Below, in pieces: positions 1 to 8,594 of a DNA stretch of 64,000 nucleotides (position 1 is its first letter; each line of letters opens with the position of its first letter). The stretch spans positions 87,693-151,692 of the forward strand of contig DAOUQJ010000006.1 of assembly GCA_030625685.1 (NCBI GenBank), given 5' to 3'. The notes below the pieces were generated by a model that saw only the letters and a list, made by a program, of their open reading frames with translations, ran no database searches and was not told where the DNA came from. The stretch is from Oscillospiraceae bacterium. GTDB lineage: Bacteria; Bacillota; Clostridia; Oscillospirales; Oscillospiraceae. The translations under genes and the position numbers were made by a program.

Positions 1-57
1 CCATTCGTAATTGTTGCAGCTGCAGTTAGTATTCTCATAGTTCTATCGCAGATATAA
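1..57 (+). CDS. C-terminal end of a membrane protein (partial)
   Basis: Frame 1 is open from the first base to a TAA at 55-57 and encodes 18 residues. They are almost wholly hydrophobic (PFVIVAAAVSILIVLSQI), as expected for the last transmembrane helix of a protein whose body lies left of the window. The next gene on the same strand begins about 80 bases later. Eighteen residues cannot identify a family, and the fragment could be chance, but its composition and its position at the window edge favour a real gene end. Confidence 0.4.
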   Translation, partial: PFVIVAAAVSILIVLSQI

Positions 58-135
58 TTGTAGCGATTAAGAATAAAAGGCTCAATAAGCCTAAACTAAC
101 ATGATAATATACTGATTTTTGTGGGGGGTTATATA

Positions 136-549
136 ATGAAAAAAAGACTGATTTTGATAGGTTGTATATTTACACTCACTTTCTTGGTTTCCTGTTCTGA
201 TGGCGGAGACGAAGCAAGCACGACGGAATTATATTCATACCAAACGATAACGGCGCAAGAAGCGAAAATTCGAATTGATAGCCGAGAGGAAATTGTTATC
301 GTTGATGTTCGCACATTGGAAGAGTATGAAGCAGAGCATATAGAAGATGCAATACTTATTCCCAATGAGAGTATAGAGAATGAACCATTAAAACTTCTTC
401 CTGAATTAGAGGCAGAGATTCTGCTTTATTGTCGGTCGGGAAATAGAAGTGCACAAGCGGCAAAGAAACTAGTTCAAATTGGTTATTCCAATGTTTTCGA
501 TTTTGGAGGAATTATTGATTGGACTTATGATACGGTCACTTCTTCGTAA
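136..549 (+). CDS. Rhodanese-like domain lipoprotein
   Basis: The 137-aa product begins with a lipoprotein signal peptide (MKKR, hydrophobic core, lipobox LVSC with Cys20), so it should be anchored on the outer face of the membrane. The rest is one rhodanese domain ending in the loop YCRSGNRS, which holds the catalytic Cys of sulfurtransferases. Such proteins usually move sulfane sulfur or act in thiol redox chemistry; the substrate cannot be read here. The ATG at 136 was chosen over the GTG at 121 because GGGGGG lies just before it and it starts exactly at the signal peptide. An FMN reductase and a thioredoxin follow on the same strand, which suggests a redox neighbourhood. Confidence 0.85.
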   Translation: MKKRLILIGCIFTLTFLVSCSDGGDEASTTELYSYQTITAQEAKIRIDSREEIVIVDVRTLEEYEAEHIEDAILIPNESIENEPLKLLPELEAEILLYCRSGNRSAQAAKKLVQIGYSNVFDFGGIIDWTYDTVTSS

Positions 550-614
550 GAAGTATAAAATACAATTCTGTTTACATTAGAAAGAATATGTGAAAATTGA
601 AAGGAAATAAAATT

Positions 615-1178
615 ATGAAACAAATACATATTGGAGTGTTTTTAGGGAGTTTTCGCAAAGAATCGTATAGTAGAAAGATTGCCAATGCTATTTCACAATT
701 CTTTCCGAATGATATTTACAAAATTACGATTCTCCCTTTGGATACGTTGCCGTTATATAATCAAGATTTTGAAGAATTTGACCAAACACCAGAAGCATGG
801 ATATCTTATCGTGAAATCGTAAAGGAACTAGATGCATTTCTCATTGTCACACCAGAATATAATCGTTCTGTCACTCCAGTTTTGAAAAATGCAATTGATA
901 TTGCATCACGTCCACCGAAAAACAATCTGTGGTCTGGTATGCCTGGTGCAATTATTAGTATTTCTCCTGGTAGTTTGGGTGGATTTGGTGGGCATCAACA
1001 GGTGCTTCAAGCCTTGACATGTTTGGATGCCTATGTTATGCCTACTCCTGAAACATATTTTGGAGGCATTGCAAAAAAATTCACTGATGATGGAGTTTTG
1101 AAAGATGATAAAACTCTTAGATTTTTGGAAAATGTAGCAAACTCCATGCGTGACTGGTTGGAACGTTTTTTGTTATGA
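615..1178 (+). CDS. NADPH-dependent FMN reductase family protein
   Basis: The 187-aa protein has the flavodoxin-like fold of the NADPH-dependent FMN reductase/quinone reductase family. The phosphate-binding loop GSFRKESYSRKIA sits near the N-terminus, followed by the motif PEYNRSVTPVLKNAID and a glycine-rich loop PGSLGGFGG. Members reduce FMN, quinones or azo compounds in the cytoplasm using NAD(P)H; the substrate here is not predictable. The ATG at 615 follows AAAGGAAA by a good distance and opens directly into the first beta strand, so the TTG at 597 is not used. It lies 65 bases after the rhodanese gene and could share its transcript. Confidence 0.85.
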   Translation: MKQIHIGVFLGSFRKESYSRKIANAISQFFPNDIYKITILPLDTLPLYNQDFEEFDQTPEAWISYREIVKELDAFLIVTPEYNRSVTPVLKNAIDIASRPPKNNLWSGMPGAIISISPGSLGGFGGHQQVLQALTCLDAYVMPTPETYFGGIAKKFTDDGVLKDDKTLRFLENVANSMRDWLERFLL

Positions 1179-1399
1179 AACATATGTGGTATATATTGAT
1201 ATGAAATAGGAAAGCTAACAGAATTGAGAAAAGAAAGTACAAGCAGATTATGATGCAAATTGTGAGAGTGAGATGCTGTGATGCTGTGATGCATAAACTG
1301 CTTCTTAATCTTTTTGAAGTTAATTTGGTTAGACTGATTCACTTCTTTTAAGCTGAAAAATGAAGAAAAGGGGCAAGGGGATTAATTATGAGAAATTTT

Positions 1400-1426
1400 C
1401 AATTATGTGACTTAGTTACATAATTG
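1400..1426. promoter_or_regulatory. Inverted repeat upstream of trxA, CRP/FNR-like operator candidate
   Basis: Two perfect 9-base arms (CAATTATGT and ACATAATTG) are separated by 9 bases. The core TGTGA-N6-TACAT resembles a CRP/FNR-family operator with one weak half-site. It is the only notable structure in the 363-base gap 1179-1541, apart from three short GATGCTGT repeats near 1271-1293. No clear -35/-10 pair could be assigned, so a role in trxA control is inference. Confidence 0.35.
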
Positions 1427-1541
1427 GAAGCGTTGATGTGGTATATTAATGACATAGAAAAGATGTGTTATAAAAATAACATATGACTAGTTTTTAATTA
1501 AGTATAAACTTAGACAAATATGAAAGGATTCGGTGAACACA

Positions 1542-1853
1542 ATGAGCGTTATTGAAATTACAAAAAACAACTTCAAACAAGAAGTTATTGAAAGCGAAAA
1601 ACCAGTACTATTAGATTTTAATGCACAGTGGTGTGGGCCTTGCCGTATGGTTGCTCCGATATTAGATGAAATTGCAAAAGAACATACAGAGCTAAAAATC
1701 GGAAAAATTGATGTGGATACAGAAAGAGACTTGGCAGCAGAATTCAAAGTATCTAGTATTCCTACCCTAGTAGCTGTGAAAGATGGTAAAGTGAAAAAAA
1801 TGGTAGTTGGGGTGCAAGGGAAAGAAGCACTACTTGATATGATGAAAGACTGA
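1542..1853 (+). CDS. trxA: Thioredoxin
   Basis: A 103-aa classical thioredoxin. The redox-active WCGPC is at residues 30-34, and the cis-proline loop SSIPTL comes before the final strands, as in TrxA. It is a cytoplasmic dithiol reductant for ribonucleotide reductase, peroxiredoxins and other disulfide targets, normally recharged by thioredoxin reductase, which is not in this window. The ATG at 1542 begins the first beta strand; the GTG at 1533 lies only four bases after the AAAGGA ribosome site and is less likely, although the spacing to 1542 is a little long. The gene ends before a hairpin terminator, so it is last in its transcript. Confidence 0.95.
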   Translation: MSVIEITKNNFKQEVIESEKPVLLDFNAQWCGPCRMVAPILDEIAKEHTELKIGKIDVDTERDLAAEFKVSSIPTLVAVKDGKVKKMVVGVQGKEALLDMMKD

Positions 1854-1945
1854 TTGTTGTGTGTACAATGCAGGAACACAACTTCTAAGCAATAGTGCTT
1901 AGGTGAGTAGCAGTTAGTTTATAAGTGAAGTTTGAAAATGATTAG

Positions 1946-1972
1946 AAAAGAGAAGCGCCTTGCTTCTCTTTT
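1946..1972 (+). terminator. Terminator after trxA
   Basis: AAAAGAGAAGC and GCTTCTCTTTT form an 11-base stem with a 5-base loop that runs into T residues. It is placed to end the trxA transcript. Confidence 0.8.
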
Positions 1973-2048
1973 CTGGTTGTGGAGATATTATTGTGTGAAT
2001 GATGACTCTGTGCATGAAAATGATTTCTATAATTTTAATAAGTTGCAG

Positions 2049-2090
2049 AAAAAAGCACCCCCTACTCTAAAGGTAAAGGGTGCTTTTTTT
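2049..2090. terminator. Bidirectional terminator
   Basis: The arms AAAAAAGCACCC and GGGTGCTTTTTTT enclose a 17-base loop, with A and T runs on the two sides. It can stop rightward read-through and also ends the leftward asparagine-synthase-like gene at 2228. The rest of 1854-2227 holds no convincing gene. Confidence 0.8.
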
Positions 2091-2227
2091 TGTGAAGCGT
2101 CATTCAACTTTAGAAGTATAGAACAACATTAGAATATTAGTATGCTGTAAATTCAATGAGGAGTTTTGAATCAGTAGTAAAACTGCTTATGATGATGTAT
2201 TGGAATCAGACCAAGGAAAACATGCGA

Positions 2228-3682
2228 TTAATACATTACTTTGTTGACAGGAAAATCAAGAAGTTCAGGCCATAGTTTTCGAATTATCCCAAAAAAGAGC
2301 TTCTTATTCAATCGGTCTTCATAAGGTAAAGATAACATTTTGGATAGCATTTTTCGGTTGTTGAACAGAATAAATGTATCGTGAGACATGTCACTTTCGA
2401 GAAGTAACGAGCTGTGCCACTGACACAATGCAAATTCCCAGTAAAAAAGATCGTAGAAATCATAATTATAGAAATGGTCACTTTTGAATGTAGTCAGTTC
2501 TATCCATTTCTTAAATGATTGTATGACTCGTTCATCATTTTGCATAGGTGTTTTGGTATAAAGATAGGCAAGTGTCTTGGGGGAAAGTTCGTATCGTTTA
2601 AATTTAGAGCTTAAGTTTGCAGTGGCAACACCAGCAATATTTGAGCGCAGATGGATTTTTCCTGTAGGAAAGTTATCAGCATATATTTTGTTGAGCCATG
2701 CGATGCCACGTGGAATTCCCAAATTCTTTAGCCAGATTTGTTCAAACTCATACATTCCATCTGAATATTCTTGGTCATTGCGTTTATACACCGTGTGTGT
2801 AAGGTTAAAATATTTGCAAATTTCACTAGCAGTATTAACGTCTTCAATATGCATTGAATTTTTGGTGAGATACGTAAAAATTTCAATATCATCAAGAATG
2901 TTTCGACAAGTGGCCAATGATAGGCGTGAATCCATGCCAGCGGATAAAGATAGCATGATATTTTCTTTTTGGCTCAGCATTTTCATTTGGGTTATCATTA
3001 GTTCTACAATTTCTTCCTCTAGTTTCTCATAATCAGTGCAAATGCTGTTTTCTTCATAAGGGAAAATACGAGTGATGGTTTTATTGATTGCGTTAATTTT
3101 GGTGTTTGGTGTGAGAGGTCTAATATTATCATACAGCGAGGTCAAACCCGGAAGTTTTTTCATATTATCTTTTTTGTAGAGTGGATTATTGAAAAGATAA
3201 TATGCATCATCAGATATCTCGTAATGCATTAGTTCTGAGATTAAAGTAGCATGAGATGAAAAAATGACATTGCTTGTGGCAGTGTCATAAAAAACACTCC
3301 TTGTTGAACACGTATCAGTGAAAAACTCTAACGAGTCTTCAAACTTTAATATAACGACAAATCTACCTGATAGCTCACTTAAGTATTCAATAAAAGCTCT
3401 CTCAGAAAGGGATCTACTGTCTAGTAATTTTTTTCCAATTTCATTAGGGTCATCCAGACCGTCAAAAGGGTTAAAGACAAGTCCAATGATAGCAACTGCA
3501 TTCATACCATTTTTGGAAATGCCGACAGAAACACAATCATCATAGTATAAATTCCAGATAAAAAAAGGGAGGCAATGAAATCGTGCAAGTGCTTTTTTTG
3601 ACAAAGGGTCATGAATTATGGGTTCCTTCGTATCTGTAAAAAGAAAACCTCGTTTGTATAATAGATCATCATAGTTTCCCAT
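2228..3682 (-). CDS. Asparagine synthase-like ATP pyrophosphatase protein
   Basis: The 484-aa protein has the architecture of asparagine synthetase B relatives. An N-terminal half resembles a class II glutamine amidotransferase core (GRFVVILKFEDSLEFFTDTCSTRSVFY) but lacks the catalytic Cys at residue 2. A C-terminal synthetase domain carries the ATP-pyrophosphatase loop SLSAGMDS (residues 245-252), a variant of SGGxDS. Relatives make amide bonds through acyl-adenylates in asparagine, polysaccharide or peptide-natural-product synthesis. Without the Cys it should not use glutamine as ammonia donor. GGAGG before the ATG supports the start. The gene stands alone beside decayed sequence, with no partner genes to show its substrate. 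Confidence 0.7.
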   Translation of the reverse strand: MGNYDDLLYKRGFLFTDTKEPIIHDPLSKKALARFHCLPFFIWNLYYDDCVSVGISKNGMNAVAIIGLVFNPFDGLDDPNEIGKKLLDSRSLSERAFIEYLSELSGRFVVILKFEDSLEFFTDTCSTRSVFYDTATSNVIFSSHATLISELMHYEISDDAYYLFNNPLYKKDNMKKLPGLTSLYDNIRPLTPNTKINAINKTITRIFPYEENSICTDYEKLEEEIVELMITQMKMLSQKENIMLSLSAGMDSRLSLATCRNILDDIEIFTYLTKNSMHIEDVNTASEICKYFNLTHTVYKRNDQEYSDGMYEFEQIWLKNLGIPRGIAWLNKIYADNFPTGKIHLRSNIAGVATANLSSKFKRYELSPKTLAYLYTKTPMQNDERVIQSFKKWIELTTFKSDHFYNYDFYDLFYWEFALCQWHSSLLLESDMSHDTFILFNNRKMLSKMLSLPYEDRLNKKLFFGIIRKLWPELLDFPVNKVMY

Positions 3683-4160
3683 TGAGAAACCTCCTAGAAA
3701 ACGAGTAGAGTTTTTTATTTAGTATAATAATCAGTGCGGTCTTGCTTGTTCATTTATCAAAGGAACACTATCGCAGCTGCTCGTCTTCCCAACAATCAGC
3801 CTGCAGAAATTGTTCGTAGCTGTCTAAATTAGAAAACAAATAATCATTAGGAATGGAAAAGTCATTGGATTTGATTCATAGACTAACCAGATGGTATAAA
3901 TATAGCATGATATATGCACCCATTATAATATATGATTTTCACTTTGGTTACCTAGTCAGGAAGTGTAATTGGGCTGACTGGAAAACGTACCTTTCAAATT
4001 CGCAATCAAGATTTGGTCATAGATGTAAAAAGCTAAAATGGAGTGTTTATTTTCATCCCAACAATTGTGGGGCATACAATTAGATGAGTGATTTTGTGTA
4101 TGTTCCTCCACTAACCTCACATCTTAATACTATCATTATATGATGCTTTGCATCAGGGTG
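3683..4160. other. Decayed intergenic stretch with short open fragments
   Basis: No intact gene was found. On the minus strand two short open stretches look protein-like: 4075 down to 3956 (39 codons) and 3875 down to 3768 (35 codons ending DCWEDEQLR then stop). They are in different frames and separated by stops, as expected for remnants of an eroded gene. A 76-codon plus-strand frame at 3853-4083 overlaps them and has no ribosome site. Similarity searching of the pieces would be needed to name them. Confidence 0.35.
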
Positions 4161-4559
4161 TTATATTAAGCAGTACAGATTTGAATTCGCTAGGAGGTTA
4201 TTTTGAGAACGCAACTTACGATCGGAAGAGTACATTCGAAGTTCTTTTTTCGTCCCTTCCTTTATAATTGCACTGACTGAGCCGCGTTGTTTATCACCAA
4301 ACAGAACAGAATCAAACACTTCTCTTTTGATAATCAGTCCAAAACCAGAAACAAAATTGACTTAATGACCAAAAGGTAAGTGGGCAACTAACTTTTCATC
4401 CCTTAATTCTTTATATAGAGTAAGGAAAGGCTTTGTTGCTTTGCAATCTAACAAGCCATAGGAAGAGAATAAGACCAAGACCAAATACATAGATGTCCAT
4501 GAGTACTTCCATATCACTCTTTTTTCTATGTTTGGTAGGTGAGTTGATTGATATTTCAC
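4161..4559 (-). pseudogene. Interrupted ORF, probable pseudogene of unknown family
   Basis: One minus-strand frame runs from an ATG at 4559 to a TAA at 4161-4163, broken by a single in-frame TAA at 4362-4364. Both parts read like protein. The first has a hydrophobic stretch (YLVLVLFSSYGLL) then KPFLTLYKELRDEKL; the second continues VNFVSGFGLIIKREVFDSV and a basic region. The continuity across the stop suggests a gene of roughly 132 residues, or the tail of a longer one, inactivated by one nonsense change. I do not recognise the family. It could also be a chance open frame in AT-rich DNA. Confidence 0.4.
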
Positions 4560-4639
4560 TTGTTTTCAAAAAGGAAATATGCATATAAGAAATAATATGT
4601 TAAAATGTCATATATTACATAGTAAATAGGGAGATTGGT

Positions 4640-6226
4640 ATGAAAAAAATATTGTGCTTACTTGTAATGGTGTTGATTATTTTAACAGCATGTAATAAAC
4701 AAGTAACAGAAAATGCAGATGACGGGACAAACGAAGAAGATATATCACAAGCAGGAATAGTTGACATTAAGGATGAAAAAGCTTTAAAAGAATACATCAT
4801 GGAAAATCACAATGAAATCGATGAAACTAATTATAATGATGGCAATCTAAAATATTTCGACTATACAAAAGATGGAAATGACGATGCGGTTTATTATCTC
4901 GACTATTCTCGTGATTGTCCTGCTCTATTTTTAACCATTAAAGATGGGGAATTATTTGAGATAAAACATGAGTTAGAGTCCTGGTATTCTCAAGACGTAA
5001 ATTTTACAAAAGACTTCATTTTATATAAATCTACATATGGTGGCTCAGGAATTAGCGATCAATATATGGACATATGCATTTATGAAAACGAAGAAATCAA
5101 ACATACTGGTGCAACGATTCTTTTAGAGGGACACTCTTCTGGTCCCGATTATATGGTAGAGCGAACAGGTGAGGTTATCTTTGATCATGAAGGGGATTAT
5201 AAAAGTTTTACATATATAGAAGCTCAAACTGGTACAGATACTTATGAAAAAGAATATCGATATGTTTATGATGAAGATGCAAAGCAATTTGATATAGAGG
5301 AATTATCCAATAATGAATCTGATGACAATTGTTCTGAAGCGCAAGCTAATGACAACACTAACAGTAATGTAAGTATATTTGGTTTACATGTTCAATCATT
5401 AGAATGGAATCAAGGTGTAGTGAATGTTCAGTTAGAGGGAACATTGAACAATATCACAGGATATTTGGTATACGATGCCTATTTTAATAGTTTCGGAATT
5501 GAAGTCTTTGATGGCAATATTAATGGCGCTGAAGTAACAGTGTCAGGAAACGTTGCATATATCTCTGGTAATGGTTTCATTCCGATGTCTGAGGATATGG
5601 TGCTAAACGCGATTGATGGAGAAATGGCAGGGCTTGTGAAAAATGGATTAGTGCTGTCGGTCACTTGTAATATTGTGGACCTTGCAATTTCCCAAGATGT
5701 ATCCTTTGATTATGGTGATTTATCGGGTCAAGTGGATATCACATCTTGGGAAGTCGCAGAAAAAGCAGGTGCATTGTCAAAATATGAATCTGAAATGTTG
5801 CATTCAAAAGAGGAAGAGGTTTATATAGACTATTCTCAGTATCATCTTGTTGTTATACCAATGCAAGATTCAATTCATGCAAGTAATTTGTCTTCTAGAA
5901 CCATTGATGTGACAGATACGGGCAACGAGTTTCCTCTCAAGTTTATTGTGTTGGGTGAATTGGATTCTCTTCAGATAACATATTATGAAAATCCTTTAGA
6001 TAATAGTATTGAGCCTATAACACTTCAAATTGAAGGTCCAATAAAGGATGAAGTCGTTACAGTAAATGCTTATTTACCTACCGATTTTTCTTATGTTGAA
6101 ATTACAGCCGATTGTATTTATATGTCGGGTATTGAATCTGTAACTTTTACACTTGATGATATGCGAGATGATACTTCCTATGAAATATTTACATTTGATG
6201 CTTGTTATGATTTGAGAAGATATTGA
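4640..6226 (+). CDS. Large hypothetical lipoprotein
   Basis: A 528-aa product with a clear lipoprotein signal (MKKILC, hydrophobic core, LTAC with Cys18) followed by a long acidic linker rich in Asp, Asn and Glu. It should be tethered to the outer face of the membrane. Two parts are visible. Residues about 40-225 contain repeated aromatic and acidic strands including DYTKDGNDDAVYYLDYS. After an Asn/Asp-rich linker comes a beta-rich domain of about 290 residues with alternating valine and glycine (for example VNVQLEGTLNNITGYLVYD). I recognise no catalytic motif or named domain. GGGAG precedes the ATG. It sits alone, between a decayed region and a hairpin, like a lineage-specific surface protein. 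Confidence 0.7.
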   Translation: MKKILCLLVMVLIILTACNKQVTENADDGTNEEDISQAGIVDIKDEKALKEYIMENHNEIDETNYNDGNLKYFDYTKDGNDDAVYYLDYSRDCPALFLTIKDGELFEIKHELESWYSQDVNFTKDFILYKSTYGGSGISDQYMDICIYENEEIKHTGATILLEGHSSGPDYMVERTGEVIFDHEGDYKSFTYIEAQTGTDTYEKEYRYVYDEDAKQFDIEELSNNESDDNCSEAQANDNTNSNVSIFGLHVQSLEWNQGVVNVQLEGTLNNITGYLVYDAYFNSFGIEVFDGNINGAEVTVSGNVAYISGNGFIPMSEDMVLNAIDGEMAGLVKNGLVLSVTCNIVDLAISQDVSFDYGDLSGQVDITSWEVAEKAGALSKYESEMLHSKEEEVYIDYSQYHLVVIPMQDSIHASNLSSRTIDVTDTGNEFPLKFIVLGELDSLQITYYENPLDNSIEPITLQIEGPIKDEVVTVNAYLPTDFSYVEITADCIYMSGIESVTFTLDDMRDDTSYEIFTFDACYDLRRY

Positions 6227-6320
6227 TTTTTGAAGTAGATACATTATCGTAGAATGAATTCTATTTTGCTACTCACAGTTTTAAAGTTTACCAATGAATG
6301 TATAAATAATAGTAATAAAA

Positions 6321-6350
6321 GCCCAACCCATTTTTAAATTGGGTTGGGCA
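6321..6350 (+). terminator. Hairpin after the lipoprotein gene
   Basis: GCCCAACCCA and TGGGTTGGGC form a 10-base stem with a short AT loop, followed by AAATTTCTTT. The T run is weak, but the position after the gene suits a terminator. Confidence 0.6.
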
Positions 6351-6728
6351 AATTTCTTTGGGTATATCAACTGTATTTTGATTTAAGAAAGTATTTGTAT
6401 ATATATTACAGATTTACCTGGGCTGTGGCTTGTTCTATTGATATTCATTGAGTACTACGTTAGAACTACTTGTCAATGAAATCTATATATAAAATTTGTG
6501 CATTCGTTTCCTTATTTGATGGCAAGTATTTTGATTGATCGTAGAACAGATATAATTGACCAGAGGAATTGTATGATAAGAACTACATTCAATATATATA
6601 AGTCTACATCAAGTTAATGCTCAAGCGTTGGAATGTATCAAAATGATATTTTTGAAATTAAAAATAGCGTTATTAAGCTTGTGTGCCAAATGTGCGTAAT
6701 TCATTTTGAGTAAGTCGCAAAAGATATG
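6351..6728. other. Intergenic region, nothing recognised
   Basis: AT-rich sequence between two hairpins. I saw no open frame with a ribosome site, no tRNA-like fold and no notable repeat. Confidence 0.6.
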
Positions 6729-6764
6729 AAAAACCCCTGAAATCATTTGATTCCAGGGGTTTTT
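6729..6764 (-). terminator. Terminator of the tRNA-Leu/tRNA-fMet transcript
   Basis: AAAAACCCCTGAAATCA and TGATTCCAGGGGTTTTT form a long stem with one mismatch and a 2-base loop. On the minus strand it lies directly after the CCA end of the initiator tRNA. Confidence 0.85.
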
Positions 6765-6765
6765 A

Positions 6766-6841
<76 letters not shown>

Positions 6842-6844
6842 TCA

Positions 6845-6931
6845 TGGTGCTGGAGACCGGAATCGAACCGGTACGGGATCGCTCCCACGGGATTTTAAGT
6901 CCCGGGCGTCTACCAATTCCGCCACTCCAGC
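6845..6931 (-). tRNA. tRNA-Leu (TAA)
   Basis: An 87-nt class II tRNA with a long variable arm, acceptor stem GCTGGAG/CTCCAGC, encoded CCA and a CTTAAAA anticodon loop giving TAA. It is transcribed leftward ahead of the initiator tRNA. Confidence 0.95.
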
Positions 6932-6967
6932 GTCTCAGTTAGTTTGCGTAAAAACTAGTGCCTAAAT

Positions 6968-6996
6968 AATTTATCATATATTTTTTAGTTTGTCAA
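6968..6996 (-). promoter_or_regulatory. Promoter of the tRNA-Leu/fMet unit
   Basis: Reading leftward, a perfect TTGACA (6996-6991) is followed by a 17-base spacer and TAAATT (6973-6968), about 37 bases before the 5' end of tRNA-Leu. Confidence 0.8.
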
Positions 6997-7078
6997 GGGT
7001 GTTTTGCAAAAAAATTTACACATACTGTTAAGGCTTTTGCATATACTAGTCTGTATAACTATATTAGGAGGAACAACT

Positions 7079-7192
7079 ATGAAAGAAGCAGAAACAATGA
7101 ATCCTGTTCATATAGAAAAGGAAGAACCACAAGATATTGACGATTTGATTTTTTTCTGGGATTCTGAAACACATATCTACAGTGAACGATAA
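7079..7192 (+). CDS. Small acidic protein, 37 aa, unknown
   Basis: An ATG at 7079 lies eight bases after a near-perfect ribosome site (AGGAGG) and opens a 37-codon frame. The product is highly charged and acidic, with a core DIDDLIFFWDS and no signal peptide or membrane helix. I do not recognise it. The strong ribosome site, the position between a divergent tRNA promoter and the prfB promoter, and the non-random composition favour a translated small protein. A longer reading from 7004 would place the ribosome site inside the gene and is rejected. Confidence 0.5.
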   Translation: MKEAETMNPVHIEKEEPQDIDDLIFFWDSETHIYSER

Positions 7193-7222
7193 TACGATGC
7201 GATGATTTGCACATGCTTTTTC

Positions 7223-7251
7223 TTTACAAAAGGAAAAGAATACACTATAAT
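7223..7251 (+). promoter_or_regulatory. prfB promoter
   Basis: TTTACA (7223-7228), a 17-base spacer and TATAAT (7246-7251), with transcription expected near 7258, about 35 bases before the prfB start. Confidence 0.8.
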
Positions 7252-7292
7252 TAACAGGATATTGAGTTTAGAAGAATGCGAGTGGTTAAAGC

Positions 7293-8417
7293 ATGTTGCA
7301 ATATGAAGAATATAAAATAAAAATCAACGCTTTGCGTCCAGAAGTGAATGAGATGGAGCAAGCTTTGAATATTGATGCAGTGAAAACAGAATTGGATATG
7401 CTTGAAGCTGAAAGCATGGCTGATGGTTTCTGGGATAATTTAGAGCACTCCCAAAAAGTGCTTCAACGACTAAAGCAATTAAAGAATAAAATTGAAGAAC
7501 AAGAAAAACGCCAAAGTCAGCTAGATGATTTAATCGTTTTGTGTGATATGGGTATAGAAGAAAATGATGAATCTATTTTGTCCGAAATAGAAACAGAATA
7601 TGCCAATTTAATTGAAAACATTGAAAAGGCAAAACTGCAAACTCTGCTCACTGGTGAATATGATAGTTTAAATGCAATTTTAACCTTTCATGCAGGTGCA
7701 GGTGGTACAGAGGCCCAGGATTGGACGCAAATGCTATATCGTATGTATACTCGTTGGGCCGAAAGACATGGCTTCACATATAAAATCATTGATTATTTAG
7801 ATGGTGATGAAGCAGGCATCAAAAGTGCAACCATTATGATAGAAGGCGAAAACGCCTATGGCTATCTAAAAGGGGAGCATGGCGTACATCGTTTGGTGCG
7901 AGTGTCACCATTTGATTCAAATGCAAGAAGACACACGTCTTTTTCTGCAATAGAAATCATGCCTGAAATTCCTGATGATGTGGAAGTTGATATCAGACCT
8001 GAAGACATTGAGATGCAAGTGTATAGAGCGTCTGGAGCAGGAGGACAACACGTCAATAAAACATCTTCTGCAGTACGGTTGATTCATAAACCAACAGGAA
8101 TTACTGTTGCATCTCAAACAGAACGAAGCCAATTTCAAAATAAAGACACCTGTATGAAAATGCTTCGTTCAAAACTCATACAAGTAAAAACACAAGAAAG
8201 ACTTGAAAAAATATCGGATATTAAAGGTGTACAACTGAAAATTGAATGGGGAAGTCAAATTAGGTCATATGTATTTATGCCTTACACCCTTGCCAAAGAT
8301 ACGCGTACAGCCTATGAAACAGGAAATATTAACAATGTTATGGATGGAGACATTGATGGCTTTATCAATGCCTATTTGAAGGCACTTGCAACAGATACGT
8401 GGGCAACAAAAACATGA
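7293..8417 (+). CDS. prfB: Peptide chain release factor 2
   Basis: The 374-aa protein recognises UAA and UGA stop codons and triggers peptide release. The anticodon-like tripeptide SPF (residues 205-207) marks RF2 rather than RF1, and the catalytic GGQ is at 250-252 in GAGGQHVNKTSSAV. The N-terminal coiled region is full length and in one frame from the ATG at 7293. Many bacteria have a CTT TGA C programmed +1 frameshift near codon 25. A CTTTGA string does occur there (7363-7368), but in a frame from which a +1 shift would not reach this ORF, so no frameshift is needed. The ribosome site is weak (GAGTGG). Confidence 0.95.
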   Translation: MLQYEEYKIKINALRPEVNEMEQALNIDAVKTELDMLEAESMADGFWDNLEHSQKVLQRLKQLKNKIEEQEKRQSQLDDLIVLCDMGIEENDESILSEIETEYANLIENIEKAKLQTLLTGEYDSLNAILTFHAGAGGTEAQDWTQMLYRMYTRWAERHGFTYKIIDYLDGDEAGIKSATIMIEGENAYGYLKGEHGVHRLVRVSPFDSNARRHTSFSAIEIMPEIPDDVEVDIRPEDIEMQVYRASGAGGQHVNKTSSAVRLIHKPTGITVASQTERSQFQNKDTCMKMLRSKLIQVKTQERLEKISDIKGVQLKIEWGSQIRSYVFMPYTLAKDTRTAYETGNINNVMDGDIDGFINAYLKALATDTWATKT

Positions 8418-8426
8418 GAAAAGAAA

Positions 8427-8450
8427 CAAGGGCTTTTGCCTTTGTTTTTT
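8427..8450 (+). terminator. Terminator after prfB
   Basis: CAAGGGC, loop TTTT and GCCTTTG (one G-T pair) followed by a run of T residues, ten bases after the prfB stop. Confidence 0.8.
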
Positions 8451-8594
8451 TGCTTTAAAGAGGTGTTTTGCAATTTCAATTGTTACTCTTATTTATGACA
8501 AAGAAATGTGCGAGTTAATTACACTATAATTGCTTGAGTAAAATAAAACTTCTTTGGCTACAATACAATATGTGTAATCAAAGGAGGTACTCAT

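Noticed and set aside
1932..2132. 66-codon plus-strand frame after trxA
   Set aside because: It runs through two terminator hairpins and has no ribosome site.
2228..3682. Lasso-peptide cyclase
   Set aside because: No precursor peptide, leader protease or RRE gene was seen on either side.
7363..7368. Programmed frameshift site in prfB
   Set aside because: CTTTGA is present, but a +1 shift from it does not enter the RF2 frame, which is already open throughout.
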